53,344 nt of DNA, taken from Planctomycetota bacterium. GTDB taxonomy: Bacteria; Planctomycetota; UBA11346. Positions 8,130-16,828 of this stretch are shown here, one piece after another. Where the stretch lies: NCBI GenBank assembly GCA_003136555.1, contig PLEW01000079.1, positions 1-53,344 of the forward strand, written 5' to 3'. The translations under genes and the position numbers were made by a program. How positions within the stretch are numbered: position 1 is the stretch's first letter; each line of letters opens with the position of its first letter. The notes beneath the pieces were generated by a model. It saw nothing but the letters and a program-made list of their open reading frames with translations, did not search any database and was not told the origin of the DNA.

Positions 8130-10007
8130 ATGAAGAACAAGAGAATTGCAGACCTGGATGATGCCCAGCGGCAGCTGATCCGCCTGCATAAGTCGGTCGA
8201 GGAGATGCATCGCGCATTGCTCGCATCCGAGGCCGATCAGGTCGACATCCTCCGCGCCATACCGGCCGACCTGAAAGCAAGTGCACGCAACCTGATCCAT
8301 TACCTCGCTCTGCGTCAGCTCGATCTGCGTGAACTGCAGCGTGATCTTTCTGCGCTCGGCCTGTCATCGCTCGGACGTTGCGAGGCGAATGTGCTGGCCA
8401 GCGTCGAGCGGATCATGATCGCCCTCGCGTCGCTGGCGCAGCTGGAGACGGCGGGACCGGCCTACCGCCCCCCGGTCGACCATCGCAGCGGACCAGAGCT
8501 GCTCGTCCAGCATGCGAACGTGCTCTTCGGCCCTGAGCCGTCCGGTCGCAGTGCCCGCATCATGGTGACCCTGTCGCGCGATATCGTCGATGATGGACAG
8601 TTGGTCGAGCGGCTTTTCGATGCCGGGATGGATCTCGCGCGCATCAACTGCGCCCACGATGACGAACAGACCTGGCTGGCCATGATCCGCGCCATCCGCA
8701 CAGCGAGCGGGCGCAGGAGACGGGGCTGTCCCATCCTCATGGATCTCGCCGGTCCCAAGGTCCGTACAGGTGCCATCGCGACGGGAGTGAACGTGGTCAC
8801 CTGGAGTCCGCTGCGTGATCGCCGCGGTGGCATGCAGCAGCCGGCACGCGTGGAACTGGTGGCGGACGGCGCACCTCCTCCCGAGGGCCGATGGGATGCC
8901 TGGCTCCCCCTGGATGCACGCATCCTGGCCGAATGCCGCCCGGGCGATCATCTCCGCTTCGTCGACACGCGCGGCAAGCACCGTCGCCTGAGCATAGGAG
9001 CGGTCAATGGTCGGTCGGTGGAAGCGCACGCCACGGCAACCGCCTATGTCGAGTCGGGGTTGGCCATCCATCTGGTCAGGAGCAGGCGCGTCATCGGCAC
9101 GGCCAGCATCGGACCCCTGCCAGCCACCGAAGAGCCGTTGCTGCTGTCGGTCGGCGATATCCTTCTGGTCACCGCTGCGCAGGAACCGGGACGCCCTGCA
9201 CGTCGCAATGCCAGGGGCACGGTCATCGAGCCGGCGTCGATACCCTGTACTCTGCCCGAGGTCATCGCCGATATCCGCCAGGGAGAGCACGTGTGGTTCG
9301 ATGATGGCAAGCTGGGGGGCGTGGTGCGGAGCGTCGATGATGGGCGGCTGCGGGTGGAGATCACCGAAGGCAAGCAGGGCGGAACGCGCTTGCGCAGCGA
9401 TAAGGGCATCAACTTCCCTGACAGTCAGCTCACCGTGGGGTGCCTGACGAGCAAGGACCTCGAGGATCTGCGCTTCGCCCGCGTCCATGCCGATCTGATC
9501 GGGCTCTCGTTCGTGCGCCTGCCAGAGGACATCGCCAAGCTGATCGCCGCTCTGGGCCGGGGGCGCCGCCGCCCCGGTATCGTGCTGAAGATCGAGACGC
9601 CGCAGGGGTTCGCCAATCTGCCCGGCATCCTGATGCGCGGACTGTCTGCGGGTCCGATCGGGGTGATGGTCGCCCGAGGCGATCTGGCGGTCGAGGTCGG
9701 CTTCGCACGCATGGCGGAGGTCCAGGAGGAGATCCTCTGGCTCTGCGAGTCCGCGCATGTCCCGGTCATCTGGGGCACGCAGGTTCTCGAATCGCTGGCC
9801 AAGAAGGGCATGGCGACACGAGCGGAGGTCACCGATGCAGCGATGAGCGTGCGAGCGGAATGCGTGATGCTCAACAAGGGGCCGTTCATCGTCGAGGCGG
9901 TACGCTTCCTCGCTGATGTGCTCACGCGCATGCGCAGCCATCAATCTAAGAAGCGGACGCTGCTGCGTCGGCTGGCCGTCACCCAACAGGCCGCCGCCCG
10001 GGGATGA
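8130..10007 (+). CDS. pyruvate kinase, atypical long form without the C-terminal domain
   Basis: This 625-residue protein is related to pyruvate kinase (phosphoenolpyruvate plus ADP to pyruvate plus ATP). An N-terminal helical extension (about 1-120) is followed by a split TIM barrel with an inserted lid domain. Conserved pieces are ARINCAHD (about 170), the DLAGPKVRTG block (about 204), the catalytic Lys/Glu of LKIETPQG (about 486), VARGDLAVEV (about 513) and TQVLESLAKKG followed by TRAEVTDAAM (about 549). It ends soon after the barrel and lacks the allosteric C-terminal domain of typical enzymes. The residues equivalent to the muscle-enzyme K+ ligands Ser77 and Thr114 appear as Ala and Leu, suggesting altered monovalent-cation dependence (inference). 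The start at 8130 is the most proximal ATG; others lie at 8085 and 8091, and no good ribosome-binding site decides between them. A decayed copy of its 3' end lies at 11090-11275. Confidence 0.87.
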   Translation: MKNKRIADLDDAQRQLIRLHKSVEEMHRALLASEADQVDILRAIPADLKASARNLIHYLALRQLDLRELQRDLSALGLSSLGRCEANVLASVERIMIALASLAQLETAGPAYRPPVDHRSGPELLVQHANVLFGPEPSGRSARIMVTLSRDIVDDGQLVERLFDAGMDLARINCAHDDEQTWLAMIRAIRTASGRRRRGCPILMDLAGPKVRTGAIATGVNVVTWSPLRDRRGGMQQPARVELVADGAPPPEGRWDAWLPLDARILAECRPGDHLRFVDTRGKHRRLSIGAVNGRSVEAHATATAYVESGLAIHLVRSRRVIGTASIGPLPATEEPLLLSVGDILLVTAAQEPGRPARRNARGTVIEPASIPCTLPEVIADIRQGEHVWFDDGKLGGVVRSVDDGRLRVEITEGKQGGTRLRSDKGINFPDSQLTVGCLTSKDLEDLRFARVHADLIGLSFVRLPEDIAKLIAALGRGRRRPGIVLKIETPQGFANLPGILMRGLSAGPIGVMVARGDLAVEVGFARMAEVQEEILWLCESAHVPVIWGTQVLESLAKKGMATRAEVTDAAMSVRAECVMLNKGPFIVEAVRFLADVLTRMRSHQSKKRTLLRRLAVTQQAAARG

Positions 10008-10189
10008 GGGGGCGCCGTTCCGGTCATTCACCGCCGCGCACGGCCCGATCCCCCGCCGAGTGGGACCAGCGCGTGGTCACGATCGCGACCGGGTGATGGG
10101 AATGAGTACGGATCGCGGCCGCAGCGGGTCGAGGGATGCGCGGCGCCAGGGCCCGGTCTCCCTGCGTCAGGGTCGGCGAGCGATCAGCA

Positions 10190-10211
10190 AAATGGGGTGA
10201 AGACCCCATTT
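10190..10211. terminator. hairpin downstream of the pyruvate kinase gene
   Basis: Perfect 8-bp inverted repeat AAATGGGG / CCCCATTT around a 6-base loop, about 180 bp after the kinase stop. Neither side is followed by a long T-run, so it may be a weak terminator, an RNA-stabilising hairpin or an operator. The rest of the 335-bp gap (10008-10342) shows no gene. Confidence 0.4.
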
Positions 10212-10342
10212 CACCCAGGTATTGAACCGATGACGATTGGCTGCCGCCTCTTCCGGGATGGTGCCAGGACTGACCGGTCTCGATGCGGGTTGGCGATGTT
10301 CCAGGATCAGGGCTTAACCAGGAAACCAGCAGAGGACGAGCC

Positions 10343-10573
10343 ATGATTGAATCTGACAGCATCTCCTTCCGCTCCCATGTCCAATCGGTCGACCATGGCG
10401 TCTCCATCGTCTTCGACACGGGGATGCCGCTGCTGCACGATGGCTTCCTGTCATTCCGCCTGAAGTGCGGAGCCTCGCCCGAGCAGGCGACCGAACTCGT
10501 CGACCAGCTGAAGAAGCTGGTCGATCGATTGGAATTCCACCAAGTCCATAATCCCGTGTTCGAGAAGGTCTAG
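10343..10573 (+). CDS. uncharacterised small protein, 76 residues
   Basis: The ATG at 10343 follows an AGAGGACGAG purine stretch that can act as ribosome-binding site; an upstream GC-rich extension was excluded for that reason. The product is predicted to be cytoplasmic, with a beta-rich first half (VDHGVSIVFDTGMPLLH, GFLSFRLKCG) and a C-terminal amphipathic helix (PEQATELVDQLKKLVDRL). No known family is recognised. Composition is normal for the replicon, which favours a real gene. It lies 173 bp before another small uncharacterised gene on the same strand. Confidence 0.55.
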   Translation: MIESDSISFRSHVQSVDHGVSIVFDTGMPLLHDGFLSFRLKCGASPEQATELVDQLKKLVDRLEFHQVHNPVFEKV

Positions 10574-10746
10574 TTGGACAGCTGCAGGACTGCGCGGATC
10601 GGCCGCTCGTGCAGGATGGATTGGAAACGGGCCGGCATCGCCGGCACCGCGGCGCCTCAGCGCAGGGACTCCTGTCATACCGTGATCTGCTGCATAGGGC
10701 GCCCTCGCTCAGCATGCGGGATACCCTCGGGAAAGGTGAGCGGGCG

Positions 10747-11079
10747 ATGAACGTCAGGAAATCGAAGGTGTTGGATCTGGGCGGCATCAAGTACAAGGTC
10801 CTGAGCGGCGATATCGTCGAACAGGAAATCGTGGAACTGCTCAAGACCAATGCCGCGCACGTGCAGATGATCATCGACCAGCTGGCGAGCATCAAAGGGA
10901 TACTCTGCGTCCTCGGGGGCATCGACCTGCGAGGGAAGTCTTTCGAGAAGAAGCTCCTGTCGATCGGCGTTTCCGACGACCTCGCGCAGTTCAAGGAGGG
11001 TGTGGCGCATATCGAGTCGGTGAGGGAATTCCTGGCCGAGCGGAAGAAGAAGATCATCAAGCAGATCCGGACCATCTGA
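10747..11079 (+). CDS. uncharacterised 110-residue protein with basic C-terminal helix
   Basis: The start at 10747 is chosen because AAAGGTGAG lies upstream and the sequence before it is low-quality arginine/histidine-rich. After a short beta-like segment (KVLDLGGIKYKVLSGD) the protein is mainly helical and ends in a lysine/arginine-rich helix (FLAERKKKIIKQIRTI). A central hydrophobic patch IKGILCVLGGIDL could be a buried strand. I recognise no domain. The small gene at 10343 precedes it, and immediately after it comes a decayed pyruvate kinase fragment, so the segment may have been rearranged. Confidence 0.6.
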   Translation: MNVRKSKVLDLGGIKYKVLSGDIVEQEIVELLKTNAAHVQMIIDQLASIKGILCVLGGIDLRGKSFEKKLLSIGVSDDLAQFKEGVAHIESVREFLAERKKKIIKQIRTI

Positions 11080-11089
11080 GCAGCGGTGC

Positions 11090-11275
11090 TCATGGCGCAC
11101 CTGCCGGTCGCCCGGATGGCGTCGGATCATCGGCCACATGGCGACACCAGCGGAGATCGCCGATGCGGCGATGAGCGTACGAGCGATGCAGGTGCCGCTC
11201 GGCTCGGGCCCGCTTCTCATCGAGAACGCTCACATCCTCGGCGATGTGCTCACCCACATGCACAGCAGCCATCGG
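11090..11275 (+). pseudogene. degenerate 3' fragment of a pyruvate kinase gene
   Basis: The plus-strand frame from 11138 reads MATPAEIADAAMSVRA, then LLIENAHILGDVLTHMHS. This aligns residue by residue with MATRAEVTDAAMSVRA and FIVEAVRFLADVLTRMRS near the C-terminus of the pyruvate kinase gene 1.3 kb upstream (9811-9944). DNA similarity continues leftwards in another frame: AHLPV at 11093 matches AHVPV in the kinase, so there is at least one frameshifting indel. No upstream barrel remains. It is therefore a partial, decayed duplication or the leftover of a second kinase gene, not a functional enzyme. Confidence 0.72.
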
Positions 11276-11349
11276 CGTGGCGTGGCACCTCCGGCCCAGT
11301 TCCAGTTGGACCATCCGCATGGCCATGCGATGATGGATCAGCTGATTCC

Positions 11350-11844
11350 ATGAAGACATTGCTCATGAGGACGGTCGCTCTGCTCTCAGTGGCATGCGTA
11401 CTCATGCTCATCTGGATCTATCGTGGAGGCGTGATACGAGGGACGACCTATTCCCTCTCGCGCGATGGCGCAACCTGGCATAGGCAGCGGTTCACCGACG
11501 ACCGACCCGAGCAGCGCGGCGTTCGTGACTGGATCGGTGGTCTCTTTGGCCTGGGAAAGGCCGACGAAACCATATCGACCCAGAGGGCCGTCGTCCCCGT
11601 GGAGATGCCGCCTTTCCTGATTATCAAAGAGGCCGTCCATGTCCGCTCGACATTCGCTGCTGAGATCACACGGATTCGGGTACTCGACCAGCCGGGCCAT
11701 GAGATGAGCGGCATTGCAGAGACTGGGATTCATCCCAATGCGGCGCAGCTGCCCAAGGGGGATTTCTTCATGATGAAATGGAGGCCGCTTTCGCAGAAAA
11801 GTGGTCAAGGTGGGGGTCTCCGGGAGTCGGATGGCCGAGGGTGA
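11350..11844 (+). CDS. uncharacterised membrane-anchored protein, 164 residues
   Basis: The ATG at 11350 opens directly onto a single N-terminal hydrophobic segment (TVALLSVACVLMLIWIY) preceded by K and R. It is a signal anchor or uncleaved signal peptide placing the rest outside the membrane. The remaining 140 residues have no recognisable domain; one region (VEMPPFLIIKEAVHVRSTFA) looks beta-rich. The ribosome-binding site is weak. The gene overlaps the end of nothing and is followed within 3 bp by a hairpin that could end its transcript. Confidence 0.5.
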   Translation: MKTLLMRTVALLSVACVLMLIWIYRGGVIRGTTYSLSRDGATWHRQRFTDDRPEQRGVRDWIGGLFGLGKADETISTQRAVVPVEMPPFLIIKEAVHVRSTFAAEITRIRVLDQPGHEMSGIAETGIHPNAAQLPKGDFFMMKWRPLSQKSGQGGGLRESDGRG

Positions 11845-11846
11845 CC

Positions 11847-11865
11847 TGCTCATCGATGATGAGCA
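11847..11865. terminator. hairpin between convergent genes
   Basis: Perfect 8-bp inverted repeat (TGCTCATC / GATGAGCA) with a 3-base loop, starting two bases after the stop at 11844 and lying between two convergent genes. It lacks a T-run, so efficiency is uncertain. Confidence 0.35.
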
Positions 11866-11990
11866 TCGCGTGTTCGCCGTCGGGATGAGGGATTTTGGCG
11901 CACGTGGGCGCGCAGTAGATCCGGCGACCCTGCGTCCGCCTGGTGCGGATTATGGCGCGCGTCCAGCGCTGGCCGGCCGGCGCGGCAGGG

Positions 11991-13343
11991 TTACAGCCGG
12001 GCGATGAGCCCAGGGAACTTCTTCGCCAAGGCCTCCGCCGCTCTGCCATCCTTGACCGCCGCATTGAAGGCGGTGTTGGCGAGCTGCGCCGTCGCATCGC
12101 CGAGATCCCAGGCGCGGTCATAGGCCTTCCCCGAGTCCGGCGGTGCGGGGATGTCGCTGCGCGGGCTGTCCTCGAGGGCGGTATCGATGGCGCCGGAGAG
12201 CGCACCCTGGCCGCGGGCGGTGACTGCGGCGGAATAGACCCCGTCCGGGGAGAAGCGCTTGCCCAGCAGCGCCAGGATGGCGGTATGGTCGATCGGCTCT
12301 GAATGGACGCCGCCCGCCTGGATCCAGGGCGAGATCAGGAAGCCCGGTACGCGAACCCCGGTGGTGGTCATCGGCACCTGGTACTCGGCGCCTGGCGGGA
12401 TCGGGGTGGTGACGGGTAGCGGCGCGACGTGGTCGAAGAAGCCCCCATGCTCATCATAGGTGACGATCATCAGGGTCTTCCCCCAGCGCACTGGGTTGGC
12501 GGTGATCGCATTGTAGGTGCGCTGCAGGAAGCCCTGGCCGAAGGCGATGGGTGTCGAGGGGTGGTCGTCGTCGGACTGCCCCAGGTGGGGGAAGCTGGTG
12601 TAGGTCGGCTCGACGAAGATGACCTGGGGGAAGGTCGACGCATCCTCGTTCGCGACGTCGCGGGCCAAATCCGCGGTCAGGCGGAAATTCTCGGACGCCG
12701 TCCATTTGACCACCCAGTCGTCCATCGCCATGATGAATGGCGCGTTCTCGTGATAGACCCGCCAACGGATGCCGTGGCTGGTCAGCCAATCGTAGACGGT
12801 GGTCTGCCGTGAGAGCAGCGTGTAGCTGTGATTGGTGTCGATCAGGGAGTAGCCGCTCAGCGCCATCAGGCGGTTGGCCTGCGTCCCGGCTGGAAGCGGA
12901 GCGAACCAACGGTCGCAGACGGTGTACTGGTCGGCGAAGAAATCAGCGGTCGGGACCTCGCCCTGGTCATGATAGGCCATCACCAGGGGGCGGTTGGTGC
13001 CGGCTCCGTCGTCCATCGAGAGCGGGCAGGAATTGATGAAGCCTGTCGGCGGCGACGGCGGATTGGTCAGCGGTGCCAGCTGGGTCGCGATGTTGACGCG
13101 CTCATGGGGTGGATCACCAGGCAGCGTCGTATAGGCATTGGCAAGATGCCAGGGCGTATAGGCGCTGTTGTTGTAGGGCACGACGAAGGCAGGCGGCCAG
13201 CCCAGCTGATTGATCAGACCGTCGATCGGCCGGTTATGGGGCGACAGGCTCAGGTAGCCGAGCAGGTGATCGAACGAGCGGTTCTCCATCATCACGATGA
13301 CGATGGTGTCGATCTGGGAGAGCGGTGTGGGCGGAGTCGGCAT
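11991..13343 (-). CDS. phosphoesterase family protein (phospholipase C / acid phosphatase type)
   Basis: This 450-residue protein belongs to the alkaline-phosphatase-like phosphoesterase family (PF04185), which includes bacterial phospholipases C and acid phosphatase AcpA. Near the N-terminus is IVIVMMENRSFDHLLGYL with the metal-binding Glu-Asn. Other hallmarks are ADFFADQYTVCDRWFAP, PAGTQANRLMALSG (nucleophile region), FVEPTY and the C-terminal metal site VTYDEHGGFFDHV. These support hydrolysis of phosphate mono- or diesters; the substrate is not predictable. No signal peptide is apparent at either possible start (TTG at 13379 or ATG at 13343), which is unusual since most homologues are exported. 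The ATG was chosen. The gene faces the small membrane protein gene tail to tail. Confidence 0.88.
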   Translation of the reverse strand: MPTPPTPLSQIDTIVIVMMENRSFDHLLGYLSLSPHNRPIDGLINQLGWPPAFVVPYNNSAYTPWHLANAYTTLPGDPPHERVNIATQLAPLTNPPSPPTGFINSCPLSMDDGAGTNRPLVMAYHDQGEVPTADFFADQYTVCDRWFAPLPAGTQANRLMALSGYSLIDTNHSYTLLSRQTTVYDWLTSHGIRWRVYHENAPFIMAMDDWVVKWTASENFRLTADLARDVANEDASTFPQVIFVEPTYTSFPHLGQSDDDHPSTPIAFGQGFLQRTYNAITANPVRWGKTLMIVTYDEHGGFFDHVAPLPVTTPIPPGAEYQVPMTTTGVRVPGFLISPWIQAGGVHSEPIDHTAILALLGKRFSPDGVYSAAVTARGQGALSGAIDTALEDSPRSDIPAPPDSGKAYDRAWDLGDATAQLANTAFNAAVKDGRAAEALAKKFPGLIARL

Positions 13344-13748
13344 CGGTGCGGCTTCCAGTGAGGGGATCGATGGGGCCAAGCGGCAAGGGGGGCATGATCT
13401 GAGGTGTAGTGGTCAGGCATGCAAAGCGGCGGAGATGATTATGGCACAACGGCCACGGCAGATCAGCTCGGGCGCCATGCTAGTTCCGATCGCCGGCCTT
13501 CAAGAGCAGGGGATGATGGCAGTGTCCAAGCGGACCCAGCCATCACCAACCGGACTGGACCGGAGGGACGGTGCCTGTCCGAGAATGGGCCCAGCGCGCC
13601 GCGATCCCGTCCGACGGCGTAGGGCGGCCTGTCTCGCCGTGGACGGTCTCGCGGCGAATGCGATTGCTTATCGGAACGGGCCGACTACAGGTCGACTGCG
13701 CGCCGCAGCGCACCTGTCGCCATCAGTGCATACAAGGACACCATAGCC
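13344..13748. other. divergent gap between phosphoesterase and barrel protein genes
   Basis: No supported gene in about 405 bp. Open frames here have shadow composition and no ribosome-binding sites. The region should contain the promoters of the minus-strand phosphoesterase and the plus-strand outer-membrane protein; I see no consensus boxes. AAGGA at 13734-13738 serves as the ribosome-binding region of the barrel gene. Confidence 0.4.
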
Positions 13749-14546
13749 ATGACGCCACAGCCGATCTGGTGCCGCATCGCGACCGCAGTCATCGCCACTG
13801 CTGCCGGAGCTGCCGGAGCTGCCGAGGCCGCCATGGCGGCCGATGACACCATCCTCGACGCCCGCCTCGGCGTAGGCGCCATCCCCGGGATCTCATCGGC
13901 AGAGATCAGCGAATCCGACACCGTCGATTTCCCGGCCGGGGGTTCACGATCCCGCGCGCGCTCCTGGGATGCGTCCGAGCACACCACCTACGGTGCCGCC
14001 TTCTATCTGGGTGGTGAATATGGCCGCTATCTCTCGGGAAATTGGGGCTGGGTTGCCGGCGCCCAGCTGCTTGACGGAACGAGCAAGGGCACGGCCAGCC
14101 ATGGCAGTCCGGATGTCACCGCCTCCTCGTATGGCATCGAATTCAATGCCGGAAGCGCCTATCGGCTGAACCGAGCGGCCCATCTGGAACTCTCGCCATT
14201 CCTCGGCGTCGGGCGCAGCAGGACCACCATCGGCGGGGGCATCCTCGAGCAGTCGAGCGTCGCCGGCGATGCGAGCGGTACGGGGTCCTTCCTCGATTAC
14301 GGCATCAGGCTCAGCGGCTTCTACGATTACGACGAGTACTACCAGATGGGGTTGTACCTGGGCTACGAGGGTTTCCGAGCGAGATCCTCCCTGTCGCAGA
14401 GTTCGCCAGTCGGCCCGGGCGTCTCCTACATGGTCAATGGCGTGAACATCCCCATCGCGTCGACGGATACGGATAACGGCTCGGCCACCTCGACGGCTCG
14501 CGGCCATGGCCTGATCGCCGGCGTCACCGTGGGCTACAGCTTCTAG
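13749..14546 (+). CDS. outer-membrane beta-barrel protein
   Basis: This 265-residue protein has an alanine-rich N-terminal signal peptide ending near AAMAADD. The mature part alternates aromatic and polar residues in short strands (YGAAFYLGGEYGRYL, WGWVAGAQLL, AYRLNRAAHLELSPFLGVGRS, YYQMGLYLGYEGFRA) and ends in GLIAGVTVGYSF. The C-terminal Phe is the classic signal for BAM-mediated outer-membrane insertion. About eight strands are plausible, like OmpA/OmpW-type small barrels. Function is unknown. An AAGGA precedes the ATG by about 10 bases. A strong nested hairpin follows immediately after the stop. Confidence 0.8.
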   Translation: MTPQPIWCRIATAVIATAAGAAGAAEAAMAADDTILDARLGVGAIPGISSAEISESDTVDFPAGGSRSRARSWDASEHTTYGAAFYLGGEYGRYLSGNWGWVAGAQLLDGTSKGTASHGSPDVTASSYGIEFNAGSAYRLNRAAHLELSPFLGVGRSRTTIGGGILEQSSVAGDASGTGSFLDYGIRLSGFYDYDEYYQMGLYLGYEGFRARSSLSQSSPVGPGVSYMVNGVNIPIASTDTDNGSATSTARGHGLIAGVTVGYSF

Positions 14547-14553
14547 CCGCCGC

Positions 14554-14594
14554 GGCCCGATCGCCACCGGTCGGAGAGGACCGGAAGATCGGCC
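14554..14594. terminator. bidirectional terminator-like nested hairpin
   Basis: Lies in the 49-bp gap between convergent genes. The inner stem is a perfect CCGGTC / GACCGG (14567-14572, 14579-14584) with a 6-base loop. The outer stem pairs GGCC-GATC with GATCGGCC (one bulged C). The position and length of pairing suit a shared terminator even without a T-run. Confidence 0.6.
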
Positions 14595-14595
14595 T

Positions 14596-15696
14596 TCAGC
14601 CGCGCTGACCTGCAGCCTCCATGGTGCGGTAGTCTGTATAGCCCTTGGCATCCTGGGTATAGAAGGTGCGCTGATCGGGCTCAGCGAGCGCTGCGCCGGA
14701 CTGGATGCGTGCGACCAGATCGGGATTGCTCACGTAGTGGTGGCCGAAGGCGACCGCATCCAATGCGCCGGATGAGATCGCCGCTGCCGCCTCGGCGGCG
14801 CTGTAGCCCATGTTGCCGATGAGGCAGCCGGTGAAGTGCGCCCGTGCCGGTGTCACCACATCGCCGCGCTGCTGGCCGAGGAAATCGCCGCGCATCAGGT
14901 GCAGGTAGGCGAGGCGACGGCCGCTCAGCTGGGTGGCGACATGGGTGATCAGCGCGACCGGATCGCTGTCGCGCATGTCGTTGTAGCTGTTCAGGGGAGA
15001 TAGGCGTACGCCGACACGGCCGGCACCCCAGACGCCGATGACGGCATCGATGACCTCCAGCAGCAGCCGGGCGCGATTCGCGATGGGTCCACCGTAGGGG
15101 CCAGAGCGGCGGTTGCTGCCATCGCGCAGGAATTCGTCGAGCAGATAGCCATTGGCGCCGTGGACCTCGACGCCATCGAAGCCCGCCGCCCGGGCATTGA
15201 TGGATGCGAGGCGGAACCCCTCGACGATGCGTGGGATCTCATCGTCGCGCAGTTCCCGGGGCATGACGTAGGCCTGCGGCCCCTCTGGCGTATGGATGGT
15301 GTCACCGGTGATGGCGAGAGCGCTCGGGGCGACCGGCTGTGCGCCGCTGTTGAAGTAGGGATGGCAGGCGCGTCCGCCATGCCAGAGCTGCAGGATGATG
15401 CGTCCGCCCTTGGCATGGACGGCATCGGTCACCTTCTTCCACGAGGCGATCTGGGCCGGGGAGTAGATGCCCGGTTCGTGACCGGCGAAGGACGAATTGC
15501 CCTCGATGACCATGGTCGCTTCGGCGATGATCGCCCCGGCTGAGGCTCGCTGGGCGTAATATGCGACCATCAGGTCGGTCGGTACGTGTTGCGCGTTGGC
15601 GCGACAGCGGGTGAGCGGGGCCATGAGGATGCGGTTGGGGAGCGTCAGGCTTCCCAGGGTCAGCGGACTGAAGAGCGGCGAAGTGGTCGAGGGCAT
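14596..15696 (-). CDS. old-yellow-enzyme family NADH:flavin oxidoreductase (NemA-like)
   Basis: This 366-residue FMN-dependent TIM-barrel ene-reductase reduces activated C=C bonds, and in relatives N-ethylmaleimide or nitrate esters. Evidence is the N-terminal LFSPLTLGSLTLPNRI and MAPLTRCRA, the FMN/substrate region LQLWHGGRACHP, and the HGANGYLLDEFLRDGSN block with the substrate-anion-binding His/Asn pair and proton-donor Tyr. The YGG that follows and the C-terminal FMN phosphate site VAFGHHYVSNPDL complete the match to class I OYEs of about 360 residues. It is cytoplasmic. It lies 198 bp downstream of a PAS-AraC regulator on the same strand, so control by that regulator is plausible. Confidence 0.94.
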   Translation of the reverse strand: MPSTTSPLFSPLTLGSLTLPNRILMAPLTRCRANAQHVPTDLMVAYYAQRASAGAIIAEATMVIEGNSSFAGHEPGIYSPAQIASWKKVTDAVHAKGGRIILQLWHGGRACHPYFNSGAQPVAPSALAITGDTIHTPEGPQAYVMPRELRDDEIPRIVEGFRLASINARAAGFDGVEVHGANGYLLDEFLRDGSNRRSGPYGGPIANRARLLLEVIDAVIGVWGAGRVGVRLSPLNSYNDMRDSDPVALITHVATQLSGRRLAYLHLMRGDFLGQQRGDVVTPARAHFTGCLIGNMGYSAAEAAAAISSGALDAVAFGHHYVSNPDLVARIQSGAALAEPDQRTFYTQDAKGYTDYRTMEAAGQRG

Positions 15697-15894
15697 ACGC
15701 GTCCCGGGATGCGATGGGTGTGGAGGAGGCTCATGGGACAGTAGGCGAGGCGCGCAGACCGTCCATCGGGGTTACCCGCATCATCACTCATGCAGGTGTT
15801 GGCGGAGCGAAGGGACGCCCAGCGCTGCCGGCGCGCCGGCGGTCGTGGATGATTGCGGGTCCGCCCGTATGCAGGCCTCGGCGTCGAGGCCGCT

Positions 15895-16647
15895 TCACAG
15901 GCTCGGGTGCTGCGTCCAGCGTTGGCGATGGGCGAGCGGCGTGAGCTCCTGGCTGCGGCGGAATTCCCGCGTGAAGTGGCTGTGGTCGCTATAGCCCAGC
16001 GCGCAGGCGATCAGGGTGATCGGTTGGTCGGTGGCCACCAGCAGGCGGCAGGCCTCATGCATGCGCAGCTTGCGCTGGTACTGCAGCGGCGAGATGCCGA
16101 AGGCAGAGCGGAAGCGGCGTTCCAGGGAGCGCACCGAGAGGCGCAGCAGGCGGGCCAGATGCGCCTTGTCCAGGGGACCGGCGTAGTGCCTGCGGATATG
16201 CTCGACGACGGGACCGAGGGTGCTGAACAGCTGCCCAGCCTCGGCCGATGCATCCACCTCGCGGGTGATACCGGCGGTGGCGATGATCGTCCCCTGGCGT
16301 GACCGCAGCGGAATCTTGTCGGTTGCATGCCAGCCGGTGCTGTGGTCGCTGCGCGCGACCAATTCCAGGCGGTTGCGGATGATCTCGCCCCGCAGGACCT
16401 CCTGATCGTCAGCCACGTATTGCGCTGCGAGCTGCGGCGGCATGAGGTCATGGTCGGTCTTGCCGATCATCGCTGCGGGATCATCGAAGCCGTAATTGCG
16501 CAGCAGGGCGCGGTTCACCCGCACGTAGCGGCCACGTCGATCCTTTATCCAGAACTGCACCTGCGGCAGGTGCTCGAAGAGGCTCTCGCCATGCTCATCC
16601 CCGAGGGAGGCGTAGAGGCGGGCGATGTCCGAGATGCCTTGTTTCAT
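15895..16647 (-). CDS. PAS-domain AraC-family transcriptional regulator
   Basis: This 250-residue protein joins an N-terminal PAS domain (about 22-130: HLPQVQFWIKDRRGRYVRVNRALL, GKTDHDLMP, then HSTGWHATDKIPLRSRQGTI) to a C-terminal AraC/XylS double helix-turn-helix (about 150-245: LARLLRLSVRSLERRFRSAF, then LIACALGYSDHSHFTREFRR). The PAS fold replaces the usual cupin sugar-binding domain, pointing to a redox, aromatic or other small-molecule cue. The neighbouring downstream gene on the same strand encodes a flavin ene-reductase, a likely target. The regulator diverges from a secreted TIM-barrel protein gene across a 181-bp region with a TTATAG hexamer, so it may control that gene as well. Confidence 0.92.
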   Translation of the reverse strand: MKQGISDIARLYASLGDEHGESLFEHLPQVQFWIKDRRGRYVRVNRALLRNYGFDDPAAMIGKTDHDLMPPQLAAQYVADDQEVLRGEIIRNRLELVARSDHSTGWHATDKIPLRSRQGTIIATAGITREVDASAEAGQLFSTLGPVVEHIRRHYAGPLDKAHLARLLRLSVRSLERRFRSAFGISPLQYQRKLRMHEACRLLVATDQPITLIACALGYSDHSHFTREFRRSQELTPLAHRQRWTQHPSL

Positions 16648-16828
16648 CTGGTGTGTCGCAAATGTTATAGCCGGCGGACGATTCGTTCAAGACGGGGAGA
16701 TTTCGCACCTTAGTGTGTTAGGCAATGCATCGGAGCGCCCCGGTCGCACCTCGATCGACGGTCGCCATCGCTGCCAGGCTGCGCTTCCCGCCCTGCCAGG
16801 CTGACGACCCGCATCTGAAGGAGAGATC

